DNA from: Dinoroseobacter sp049800775
Lineage (GTDB): Bacteria; Pseudomonadota; Alphaproteobacteria; Rhodobacterales; Rhodobacteraceae
NCBI RefSeq assembly: GCF_049800775.1
Contig: NZ_JBNAFR010000015.1
Coordinates: 5,711-69,710 of the forward strand
DNA: 64,000 bases
Reading direction: 5' to 3'
Under the pieces are notes generated by a model. It did not search any database. It saw only the letters and a list, made by a program, of their open reading frames with translations, and was not told where the DNA came from. This document shows positions 16,418 through 23,633 of the stretch, piece by piece (position 1 is the stretch's first letter; every line of letters starts with the position of its first letter). The position numbers and the translations under genes are program-made.

Positions 16418-17326
16418 ATGTCCGAGCAGATCTCATTCAACCGCGACAAAGGCTTTGTCGCGCTCCCTGTGGGTGTCCTTGACATGGACCTGTCACCCGG
16501 GGCTTTTCGCACACTCGTCGAACTCTGCCGCATGGCGAACATGGAAGGCTATTGCTGGCCATCGCTCACTCAGCTCAGTGATCGTCTGGGTCGTTCAAAA
16601 TCAGCCATCTCCGGCTATCTGAAGGAATTGAGGGGCGTGGGTCTTGTCGCCACCGAAGAGCAGCGCACGGCGAATGGCTACAACTATCGCCTCAAGTATC
16701 AGGTCACCTTCTGGGCGGACTGGCGCGCTTCCCTGAGCAATTCGCGTGCCCAGAAAGCTGAACGCAGCATTCAGCCTGTTGAACGCAATACAGAGGATAA
16801 AAATCAGAATCATGAAAACCAAACAAGGGTGGATGAATTTGATGATCTTTTGCGTGAATGGAGTCAGTGTTTTGGAAGGGCCCCCTATCCTCAGACCGAG
16901 CACGCGCCTGACCCACAGCTTGTGAGCGAGACGTCGAAAGCGATCAAGTTCGCCGAACCCAAGCCTATATCCGCGGATATAACGCCGGACCTAAAAACTC
17001 TTTTTGAGGGTCTCGGGGTTCGTATCGACAGGCCCGGATTGCATCTGGTTCAAACCCACCTCAGACGTCTCGATCTTTCCCCAGAGGAGTTGCAGTCCGT
17101 TTTGTGCCGCATCGCTAAGAAATGGCCCGGCCATTGGCGGAAACTGCCCACGGAAGCTCAGCTGGAGAAACTGCTGAAGGACACTGGGGTCCGGCCTCAA
17201 AGCAAAAAACGCGCGTTGCTCAGGAGCCATCTGAAACGGTGGAGAATGGCGGAAAGGAGCTTGCGTCACACCGCAGCATCCTGTTCTGTGAGAGCAGCTA
17301 TAACGCCAGATCAACTGGCTTCTTGA
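16418..17326 (+). CDS. rep: plasmid replication initiator (winged-helix, HTH_36-like)
   Basis: 302 residues. Residues 10-105 form a winged helix-turn-helix (ALPVGVLDMDLSPGAFRTL, WPSLTQLSDRLGRSKSAISGYLKELRGVGLV) followed by a wing and FWADW, as in replication initiators of alphaproteobacterial plasmids. A charged linker (110-190) and a C-terminal helical domain (200-285, basic end KKRALLRSHLKRWRMAE) follow. ATG 16418 has GAGGAAAAT upstream. It is directly followed by parA and parB, the order of DnaA-like/RepA-type roseobacter replicons, and not repA-repB-repC. Base composition is lower in GC than the flanks. Which compatibility group it belongs to cannot be decided by eye. Confidence 0.75.
   Translation: MSEQISFNRDKGFVALPVGVLDMDLSPGAFRTLVELCRMANMEGYCWPSLTQLSDRLGRSKSAISGYLKELRGVGLVATEEQRTANGYNYRLKYQVTFWADWRASLSNSRAQKAERSIQPVERNTEDKNQNHENQTRVDEFDDLLREWSQCFGRAPYPQTEHAPDPQLVSETSKAIKFAEPKPISADITPDLKTLFEGLGVRIDRPGLHLVQTHLRRLDLSPEELQSVLCRIAKKWPGHWRKLPTEAQLEKLLKDTGVRPQSKKRALLRSHLKRWRMAERSLRHTAASCSVRAAITPDQLAS
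16966..16981. repeat. 16-bp palindrome inside rep (copy 1)
   Basis: TATATCCGCGGATATA is a perfect palindrome inside the rep coding sequence; with flanks it reads CC-palindrome-ACG. A near-identical copy lies at 17330-17345. Candidate ParB centromere or ParA/Rep operator site. Confidence 0.7.
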
Positions 17327-17329
17327 CCC

Positions 17330-17345
17330 TATATCCGTGGATATA
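17330..17345. repeat. 16-bp palindrome at the rep-parA junction (copy 2)
   Basis: TATATCCGTGGATATA differs from copy 1 by a single base and keeps the same flanks (CC before, ACG after). It begins 3 bp after the rep stop and ends 3 bp before the parA ATG, covering the region where parA translation initiates. This placement suits an operator for parAB autoregulation or a parS-type site. Confidence 0.75.
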
Positions 17346-17348
17346 ACG

Positions 17349-18680
17349 ATGGCATACGGGCAGTTCGAACAGTTTATCCGCAATATGACCCGGGTCATGG
17401 GGGCGGTAAACACCAAGCTTCAAAGGGATTTGACCCTCAGAACCCGCGTTGCGCGGCGTTTCTCTCTGGTCGAGGTGTCGGCGCTTTTGTCCGTGGACAC
17501 AACCTATCTGTCCCGAATGTCGAACGAGGACCCGGCGTTTCCAGAGGGCGAGCGCCGCGGGCGGGAGCGGACCTTCTCCCCGTCTGAGATCATGAAGATC
17601 CGGGCGATCATCGGATCCAATCCTGCGGCCAAGCGGGCGTATCTTCATTGGCGCACGCCGGATCAGCCGGTCAAGGTTGTGACCTTTGGGGCTCAGAAAG
17701 GCGGGACCGGGAAATCCCTCAGCGCGGCCCATTTCGCGCAATATGTGAACCTCCATTACGGTCTTCGGGTTGGGATCATCGATGCGGATCCTCAGGCCAC
17801 GGTGAGCCTCTATTTCGCGGATCAAAACCTGCCACTGTTCCAGCCTGACACGCCGACCTTGGCCGATTTCATGGGGGTCGAGGATCCGGCCGCCACGGAT
17901 CTGGGCAAGCGCGAAGGCGCTGACCTTAACGCCATCTGGCAACCCACGCCCTGGCCCGGAATTCGGTTGATCCCAGGTGGGGCGAACATCCAGAACGGGG
18001 ATATCAGCCTCTTTTTCATGTCGCAGCAGGCGAAGGTGCCGGTCTACCGGGTCCTGAAGGACGCTATCGATCTCTGGTCTGACGCCCATCCACCAGCCAC
18101 GCGTCTGGACAGCTTGCGTCAGCCCGATGGAAGCTTCGATACGTCTGCCTTCGAGGCGGCACTGGCCGAGACCGTGGATGTGATCGTCATCGATCAGCAG
18201 CCATCGCTCACGCTGATGCAGCTCAACGGATTGATCGCCGCAGATAGCGTGGTGATCCCGCAAACGATGAAGGGCTTCGATCTTGCGACCCTGTCCACCT
18301 ATGTGGCCAATATCGGGGAATATCTCGAATTCATCATGGGCTACGAGGCGGATATCGAGATCGGCGCGGGGGAGCATATGGTATTGCCCACGATCGTGCA
18401 GGAACAGAACAACCAGGACACGGATCAGATCCTGGATCTCTATCGCAAGGCACCGCGCGAGGTGATGCAGGTCTGGTACACGCGCTCGGATGCGATTGCG
18501 AATGCGTCCGAAGAGTACAAGAGCATCTACGAATACATGCCGCCCAAAACGCGCCGCGCATCGGCCAAGGCCTTCCTGGCCAATGCCAATGCGGTGAATG
18601 ACGGGCTGGTGCAACGGATCTGGCCGGAGTTTCCCCCACGCGACTATGCCAAATCCTTCATTGAGGAGCGATGGACCTGA
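17349..18680 (+). CDS. parA: ParA partition ATPase (type Ia, with N-terminal DNA-binding domain)
   Basis: 443 residues from ATG 17349; an in-frame GTG at 17337 would add four residues. Residues 1-100 form an N-terminal helix-turn-helix region (FSLVEVSALLSVDTTYLSR) as in P1-type ParA repressors. The Walker-type ATPase follows: deviant Walker A QKGGTGKS, GIIDADPQATVS, and VIVIDQQPSLTL. Length and layout match plasmid/chromid ParA rather than short MinD-like or chromosomal Soj proteins. It drives segregation of the replicon with ParB and probably represses its own operon. No clear ribosome site is seen; the palindrome occupies that space. Confidence 0.92.
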   Translation: MAYGQFEQFIRNMTRVMGAVNTKLQRDLTLRTRVARRFSLVEVSALLSVDTTYLSRMSNEDPAFPEGERRGRERTFSPSEIMKIRAIIGSNPAAKRAYLHWRTPDQPVKVVTFGAQKGGTGKSLSAAHFAQYVNLHYGLRVGIIDADPQATVSLYFADQNLPLFQPDTPTLADFMGVEDPAATDLGKREGADLNAIWQPTPWPGIRLIPGGANIQNGDISLFFMSQQAKVPVYRVLKDAIDLWSDAHPPATRLDSLRQPDGSFDTSAFEAALAETVDVIVIDQQPSLTLMQLNGLIAADSVVIPQTMKGFDLATLSTYVANIGEYLEFIMGYEADIEIGAGEHMVLPTIVQEQNNQDTDQILDLYRKAPREVMQVWYTRSDAIANASEEYKSIYEYMPPKTRRASAKAFLANANAVNDGLVQRIWPEFPPRDYAKSFIEERWT

Positions 18681-19624
18681 TGGCACGCAAACGCAAACTC
18701 AACGCCTCTCTCGCCGATCCGACGCAGGAGCCGGACAGCACGGAACCTCCCAAGAGCAATATGGGGGGAATGTGGGCTGGGTCTGCCATGAACATGCTCA
18801 AGCAGCGGATCGAGGACGCGCATGGCTCGTTGCAGCAGGGCATCCTTGCCGGGACCGTCGCCTTGGAGCTTGAACCGGGGCAGATCGAGGACGCGCTGGG
18901 AAGCGACCGCCTCACCCCGTGGCAAGAGGATGAGGATTTCGCTGCACTCGTGGCCAACATCAAGCGGCGGGGGCAAACGCAACCCATTCGTGTGCGTCCG
19001 AAATCCGCGAAATGGGCTCCGGATTCTGATAACCCACTGGATACAAAAGACAAGTTCCTTTTGCAGTCAGGGCGCCGGAGGCTGGAAGCCTGTCGCGCGC
19101 TGGGGCGCAAGGTTCGGGCGGTCGTCTCGACGGAGCAGGGCGACAAGGCCCTTGCCGATCTTGAGGAGCGGTTTCACGAGAACACCATGCGGCGCAACCT
19201 CAATGGGTTCGAAGAGCTGGTCTCGGTGGGATTGCTGGCGCGGAGTCTTCAGGAGCTGACCCAGACCGAAATTGCCGAGCGTTTGGGGGTAGGGCAGGGG
19301 GATGTCTCGCTCGGGCTCGCATGCCTCGAGTACCGCGATGACATCCTGGCGCAGGTGGATATCACGACGACGCCGAAACGGCAGTACCGCGCCCTGCTGC
19401 CCAAGTTGAAGCGGGGCGAGCCGGTGGGGCCGGGGGCCGCGCCGCGCACGGCCTCCTCCCGGTCCTCTAAGTCCCGAGAGATTGCAGGGGTGCTCTACGA
19501 GGCCCAGAAGCAGCGGGATGGGTACCTCGTACAGGTCAAGCGGGCCCAGATCTCTGAAGAGGATCTGGACCGCCTGATGGATGAGATCGCACAGCTGGTT
19601 CAGAAATACGCCGGGCCCGAGTGA
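18680..19624 (+). CDS. parB: ParB partition protein
   Basis: 314 residues. The start at 18680 shares one base with the parA stop (TGATG) and lies 11 bp after GAGGAG; ATG 18671 is an alternative. A basic start (ARKRKL), the ParB/Srx-like nuclease-fold domain (about 80-180: WQEDEDFAALVANIKRRGQTQ, LLQSGRRRLEACRAL, HENTMRRNL) and the helix-turn-helix (about 190-225: LTQTEIAERLGVGQGDVSLGL) are seen, then a dimerisation tail. It loads at centromere sites and works with ParA. It converges with pqqE, 1 bp apart, so the replication module abuts the PQQ operon. Confidence 0.92.
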   Translation: MARKRKLNASLADPTQEPDSTEPPKSNMGGMWAGSAMNMLKQRIEDAHGSLQQGILAGTVALELEPGQIEDALGSDRLTPWQEDEDFAALVANIKRRGQTQPIRVRPKSAKWAPDSDNPLDTKDKFLLQSGRRRLEACRALGRKVRAVVSTEQGDKALADLEERFHENTMRRNLNGFEELVSVGLLARSLQELTQTEIAERLGVGQGDVSLGLACLEYRDDILAQVDITTTPKRQYRALLPKLKRGEPVGPGAAPRTASSRSSKSREIAGVLYEAQKQRDGYLVQVKRAQISEEDLDRLMDEIAQLVQKYAGPE

Positions 19625-19625
19625 T

Positions 19626-20750
19626 CTAGGTGGCGGGTTCCGTGTTCTTGCTGGGGAAGACACGGTAGACCAGCGGTGCATCCTCCTGCGCCGCGTGGTC
19701 GTCCGCCTGACTCTGGAGCGCGCCGTGATGGGGTGACTTCACGCAGACCGGGTCCGTCGCATTCGGATCCCCGAGGATCGCCATGGCCTGACAGCGGCAC
19801 CCACCGAAATCGATGGTCTTGCGCTCGCAGCTTGTACAGGGCTCGGACATCCACTCCGTCCCGCGATAGGCGTTAAAGGCCGCGCCCTCGTACCAGATCT
19901 CGGACAGGCCCCGGTCAAGCACCGTGTCGAAGCTCAGATGCGGGATCGATTGCGCGGCGTGACAGGGCAGCACGGTACCATCCGGCGTCACGTTGAGCCC
20001 GGACGTGCCCCAGCCCCCCATGCAGCGTTTGGGATAGTCCTCATGGTAGTCTGCCGGGACGTAATCGATGACCAGCGTGCCCTTTAGCCGGGCCCGAGCC
20101 TCGGCCACGATCGCCGTCGCCTCCCGGGCCTGTTCGCGGGTTGGCATGAGCGCATCCCGGTTCTTGAGTGCCCAGCCGTGGAACTGAACCGTGGCGACCT
20201 CGATCCTGCGGGCGCCCATCTCTTGCGCCATCTCAAGCGCGCGCGGCAGCTGATGCAGATTGCGCCGGTGGAGCACTGCGTTCAGGGTCAGGGGAAAGCC
20301 GATGGCGCCGATCCACCCGGCCACCTGCATCTTGCGGGCAAAGCCGCCCTTGTAGCCGCCAATCTCATCGGCCATTTCCGGGTTCGTGCCCTGCAGTGAC
20401 AGTTGGATATGATCCAGCCCTGCGGCATCGAGCTCGGCCAGCCGGCGTTCGGTCAGCCCGATCCCGGAGGTGATCAGGTTGGTATAAAGCCCCGCGTCGC
20501 GGGCCGCCCTTACAAGCTCGACAATGTCACGCCGCGACACGGGCTCGCCGCCCGACAGGTGAAGCTGCAGCACGCCCAGCTCCGCGGCCTCGCGAAAGAC
20601 CCGGGCCCAGGTGTCCGTATCCAGCTCGGACTCCTTGCGCGCCATCTCGATCGGGTTGGAGCAGTAGGGACAGGAGAGCGGGCAGCGATAGGTCAGCTCG
20701 GCCAGCATGGCGATGGGGGGCGGGGGCGCGTTGGGGATCTGTGCCGTCAT
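19626..20750 (-). CDS. pqqE: PQQ biosynthesis radical SAM enzyme PqqE
   Basis: 374 residues. The radical-SAM CxxxCxxC motif (CPLSCPYC, near residue 24) and the C-terminal SPASM iron-sulfur cysteines (CMGG, CHAA, CTSC, CRCQ) are present. The enzyme cross-links the glutamate and tyrosine side chains of the PqqA peptide, with PqqD as peptide chaperone. The start overlaps the pqqD stop by 4 bp. It is the last gene of pqqABCDE. Length matches the family. Confidence 0.97.
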   Translation of the reverse strand: MTAQIPNAPPPPIAMLAELTYRCPLSCPYCSNPIEMARKESELDTDTWARVFREAAELGVLQLHLSGGEPVSRRDIVELVRAARDAGLYTNLITSGIGLTERRLAELDAAGLDHIQLSLQGTNPEMADEIGGYKGGFARKMQVAGWIGAIGFPLTLNAVLHRRNLHQLPRALEMAQEMGARRIEVATVQFHGWALKNRDALMPTREQAREATAIVAEARARLKGTLVIDYVPADYHEDYPKRCMGGWGTSGLNVTPDGTVLPCHAAQSIPHLSFDTVLDRGLSEIWYEGAAFNAYRGTEWMSEPCTSCERKTIDFGGCRCQAMAILGDPNATDPVCVKSPHHGALQSQADDHAAQEDAPLVYRVFPSKNTEPAT

Positions 20751-21022
20751 GCCTCGACATCCAGGAAACGGCGGTTCCGCAGGGCCATGAGGAACCCGGC
20801 ACTATCCGCCGCGATCTGGTCCTGCGGGGCGTTATACGCCTCGGACAGGGCCTTGGTGATCTCGCCAAAGCTGCGGGCGCCGTCGATCTCGGACAGGATG
20901 GCATGGCCGACCTGATCGAGGGTGACCGCGCGCTCGGGCGCCAGCAGCACCCAGGTGTCGCGCACCTTGTCGAAATGTAGCCGCACGCCGCGGGGCAGGG
21001 CGGGGATGTCGGTGGCCTCCAT
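20747..21022 (-). CDS. pqqD: PqqA-binding chaperone PqqD
   Basis: 91 residues starting at ATG 21022, which shares one base with the pqqC stop; a longer open frame upstream lies inside pqqC. The winged-helix RRE-type fold is represented by PRGVRLHFDKVRDTWVLLAPER and ILSEIDGARSFGEI. It presents PqqA to PqqE. Typical PqqD length is about 90 residues. Confidence 0.95.
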   Translation of the reverse strand: MEATDIPALPRGVRLHFDKVRDTWVLLAPERAVTLDQVGHAILSEIDGARSFGEITKALSEAYNAPQDQIAADSAGFLMALRNRRFLDVEA

Positions 21023-21774
21023 CAGGAGGCCCGCTTGTGCTGGGCAAGGCCCTGATCGGGCTGCCACGCGCCGGGGGGGATCCGTCCCGGCTCCACATAG
21101 GCTGCACTCAGCGCATCGAGCTGGGCCCACAGGACGTCGGTCTTGAAGATCAGGGCATTCGCCGCCGCGTCCTGCTTTTCCTGCGTGTCCGCGTGATCGA
21201 GCACCCAGGACAGGCCAAACGCCACATCCTTGGGGGCCTCTTTCAGGCGGTTGCGGAAATAGCTGAGCGAGCTGTCATCGGCGAAGGCGTAGTTCTTCAG
21301 CAGGCCCTGAATGCGGTTGGCATGGATCTTGGGGGCGAAGAGCTCGGTCAGGGAGGCGGCCACGGCCTCCAGCAGGGTCTTTTCCCGCACGAAGCGCACA
21401 TAGGCGTCCACGGCAAACTTCGTGGCCGGCAGCACACCCTCGCGGGAGGCGACATAGTCGGGGTCCAGCCCCACCGCCTCGGCCAGACGCAGCCAGCGGC
21501 GGATGCCCCCCTCATTCTCGGCGGTGCCGTCATGGTCCTCGATCCGCGAGCGCCAGGCCCGGCGCAAATCCGGGGTCTCGACCCGGGACATGAAGGCGGC
21601 GTCCTTCATGGGGATCGAATGCTGATAGTAATAGCGGTTGATCACCCAGGCGCGCACCTGATCAGGCGTGCAGGACCCGCCATGGAGCCGGTCGTGGAAC
21701 GGGTGCAGGTCGTGGTAGCGCTCGGCACCGATCTGGCGCAGGCGGGCTTCGAATTGCTCACGGGTTTGGGCCAT
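21022..21774 (-). CDS. pqqC: pyrroloquinoline-quinone synthase PqqC
   Basis: 250 residues, haem-oxygenase-like helical fold. Typical family motifs are seen: RYYYQHSIPMKDAA, RIEDHDGTAENEGGI and FLPATKFAVDAYV-like segments with the active-site histidine/tyrosine set. It carries out the final oxidative ring closure to PQQ. It overlaps pqqB by 1 bp and pqqD by 1 bp. Confidence 0.97.
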   Translation of the reverse strand: MAQTREQFEARLRQIGAERYHDLHPFHDRLHGGSCTPDQVRAWVINRYYYQHSIPMKDAAFMSRVETPDLRRAWRSRIEDHDGTAENEGGIRRWLRLAEAVGLDPDYVASREGVLPATKFAVDAYVRFVREKTLLEAVAASLTELFAPKIHANRIQGLLKNYAFADDSSLSYFRNRLKEAPKDVAFGLSWVLDHADTQEKQDAAANALIFKTDVLWAQLDALSAAYVEPGRIPPGAWQPDQGLAQHKRAS

Positions 21775-22667
21775 CAGGACACCTCCATACCGTCTTGGCC
21801 GATGATCCAGCCTGCGGCCTCGGCTTGCGCCTTTTCGACCGAACTGGGGCGGAGCACCGGGTTCGTGTTGTTCATGTGGACAAAGATCTTCTGGCGGATC
21901 GACAGGCCTGCGAAGGCTGCGAGAGAGCCGTCAGGGCCGCTCATGGACATATGCCCCATGCGCTTGCCTGTCTTGTGGCTGAGCCCGGCCTGGACCATCT
22001 CGTCATCGGCCCAGAGCGTGCCGTCGAAAAACAGAGTATCGGCCCCTTCGAGCCGGTCCCGCAGGTCGTCATTCAAGAGCGCGCAGCCGGGGATGTAGAA
22101 CGCCGTCTTTTCCGCCGTTTCGAGGCGGACGCCCACGGTCTGGTCGCCGATCAGCTCGGTCTCGACCGTTTCGCCTTCGAGATAGAGGGGTACCTTGCCG
22201 GGGACGGGGAAGAGGGTCGCCGTCAGGCCCGGCGTCAGCTCGAAGGGCGTGTCCAGCGCGATGGTCTCGCGCGGCACCACATCGGCATTCACCGCGTTGA
22301 AGATCGGGTTTTCGGCCAGCACTTCGTGGATGCCCGCCGTTGCAAAGAGCCGAAAGGGCTGCATTTCGCGCAAGGTCAGCAGGCCGGCCACATGGTCGAT
22401 ATCGCCATTGGTGACCAGCACGCTGTGCAGAGGCAGTTCGCGCAGGTCGGTCGGGTGCAGGGCAGGGGTATCGGCGAGCTGGCCGCGAATGTCCGGCGAT
22501 GCGTTGAGCACGGCCCAAGACACGCCGTCGGCGGTCACAGCGAGCGAAGACTGGGTTTGCGGGGGGATGGTGCCAGATCGGGCGAGATTGCAGTTGTCAC
22601 AACCACAATTCCATTGAGGGAGCCCACCTCCGGCAGCGGCCCCTAAAATCTGCGCGCGGAATGCCAT
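21774..22667 (-). CDS. pqqB: PQQ biosynthesis protein PqqB
   Basis: 297 residues of the metallo-beta-lactamase fold. The N-terminus has GAAAGGGLPQWNC and a CGCDNC zinc-type cysteine set; the active-site region reads TNGDIDHVAGLL, a PqqB-style variant of the hydrolase motif. It hydroxylates the tyrosine in the PqqA-derived dipeptide. It starts 27 bp after the pqqA stop. Confidence 0.96.
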   Translation of the reverse strand: MAFRAQILGAAAGGGLPQWNCGCDNCNLARSGTIPPQTQSSLAVTADGVSWAVLNASPDIRGQLADTPALHPTDLRELPLHSVLVTNGDIDHVAGLLTLREMQPFRLFATAGIHEVLAENPIFNAVNADVVPRETIALDTPFELTPGLTATLFPVPGKVPLYLEGETVETELIGDQTVGVRLETAEKTAFYIPGCALLNDDLRDRLEGADTLFFDGTLWADDEMVQAGLSHKTGKRMGHMSMSGPDGSLAAFAGLSIRQKIFVHMNNTNPVLRPSSVEKAQAEAAGWIIGQDGMEVS

Positions 22668-22693
22668 TCACGCCATCCCGCGCTGCAAGTGTC

Positions 22694-22792
22694 TTAGAAC
22701 AGAACTTCGCGCTCTTCGTCGAAGTCCGGGCCGTACATGTTGATTTCCATACCGCACTCGATTTCGCGGATGATGGGCTTGGTCCATGCCAT
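22694..22792 (-). CDS. pqqA: PQQ precursor peptide PqqA
   Basis: A 32-residue peptide beginning MAWTKP. The conserved glutamate E16 and tyrosine Y20 (MEINMY) are the residues joined to form PQQ. The ATG at 22792 has GGGAGGAACTACTC upstream. It is the first gene of the operon; its promoter region is 22793-22896 and contains the TCTTA-N5-TAAGA dyad at 22860-22877. Confidence 0.97.
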   Translation of the reverse strand: MAWTKPIIREIECGMEINMYGPDFDEEREVLF

Positions 22793-22859
22793 GAGTAGTT
22801 CCTCCCTCGGGGATCATTGCGTGTCCTTCCACGGTGGCAGAGTGACGCGGCGCAAGCGA

Positions 22860-22877
22860 CTCTTATATTCTAAGAAC
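22860..22877 (-). promoter_or_regulatory. TCTTA-N5-TAAGA dyad upstream of pqqA (copy 1)
   Basis: On the minus strand GTTCTTAGAATATAAGAG, followed by T-CGCTTG. It lies 68 bp upstream of the pqqA start and just after the response-regulator stop. The same dyad with the same adjacent CGCTTG occurs at 58520-58537. It is a likely activator or repressor site for the PQQ/methanol genes; the cognate regulator is unknown. Confidence 0.6.
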
Positions 22878-22896
22878 TTCATCGCGTATGCCTCTC

Positions 22897-23580
22897 TCAG
22901 CTGTCGGACATGTCCGGCATATGCCCGGACAGGCAGAAGCCGCGATTGCGCACTGTCTTGATTTCAAACCCGAAATCCGCGGTTTCAAGCTTGCGGCGCA
23001 AATAGCCCACATAGACATCCACCACGTTCTCGTTATTGGCGCCTTCGGCGGCCCAGAGGGTGTCATAGAGCTTGCTGCGGGGCTGCGGGTCCTCGCCTGA
23101 AAGGGTCAGCAGGGCCAAAAGGTCGAACTCCCGCTCGGTCAGGGTCACGCTGTCCGAGCCGCTTGTGAGGCTGCGGGTCGCCGCGATCAGCCGCGCCGGG
23201 GCCGGGCGTTGCGCGGCGGCACGGCGCTCTTGCACGCGGAGGCGGGCGACAAGCTCATCGAAGTGAAAGGGCTTGATGACATAGTCATCGGCGCCAGCCT
23301 CGAGCCCGGTGGCCCGGTCTTCCACATCCGAAAGCGCCGAGAGCATCAGGATCGGCAGGGTCACGCCCTGGGCCCTGGCGGATCGGACAAGCTCGACCCC
23401 GGAATCCGACCCCAGCATCACGTCCACGATGGCGCCGGCATAGCTGCCCTGTTCAAGGCGGCGCAGGGCGCGGTCCGCCCGGTTCTCGGCCTCGGTCTCA
23501 TAATCATAGAGGGCCAGCCCCCGGATGAGGGCCGAGGTGATCTCGGGGTCATCTTCGACAATAAGGAGTCGTGGCTTCAT
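22897..23580 (-). CDS. OmpR-family response regulator next to pqqA
   Basis: 227 residues. Receiver domain with E9/D10/D11, phospho-acceptor D53 (AIVDVMLG) and K in YVIKPFHFDEL; a C-terminal winged helix (about 140-220: LTEREFDLLALL, VVDVYVGYLRRKLE, IKTVRNRGF). It is cotranscribed with the kinase gene 53 bp upstream. Its stop is 104 bp from the pqqA start. In Paracoccus, the MxaXY pair near mxaF plays a comparable role, so control of PQQ or methanol genes is plausible but not shown. Confidence 0.93.
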   Translation of the reverse strand: MKPRLLIVEDDPEITSALIRGLALYDYETEAENRADRALRRLEQGSYAGAIVDVMLGSDSGVELVRSARAQGVTLPILMLSALSDVEDRATGLEAGADDYVIKPFHFDELVARLRVQERRAAAQRPAPARLIAATRSLTSGSDSVTLTEREFDLLALLTLSGEDPQPRSKLYDTLWAAEGANNENVVDVYVGYLRRKLETADFGFEIKTVRNRGFCLSGHMPDMSDS

Positions 23581-23633
23581 GGGCTCACTGTGAAAGTTGC
23601 TATCGCAGGTGACAACCGCGACCTTCTGACGTG

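Noticed and set aside
16418..19624. A RepABC-type replication operon
   Set aside because: The order is rep-parA-parB, the initiator comes first and lacks RepC-like layout, and no repC follows parB.
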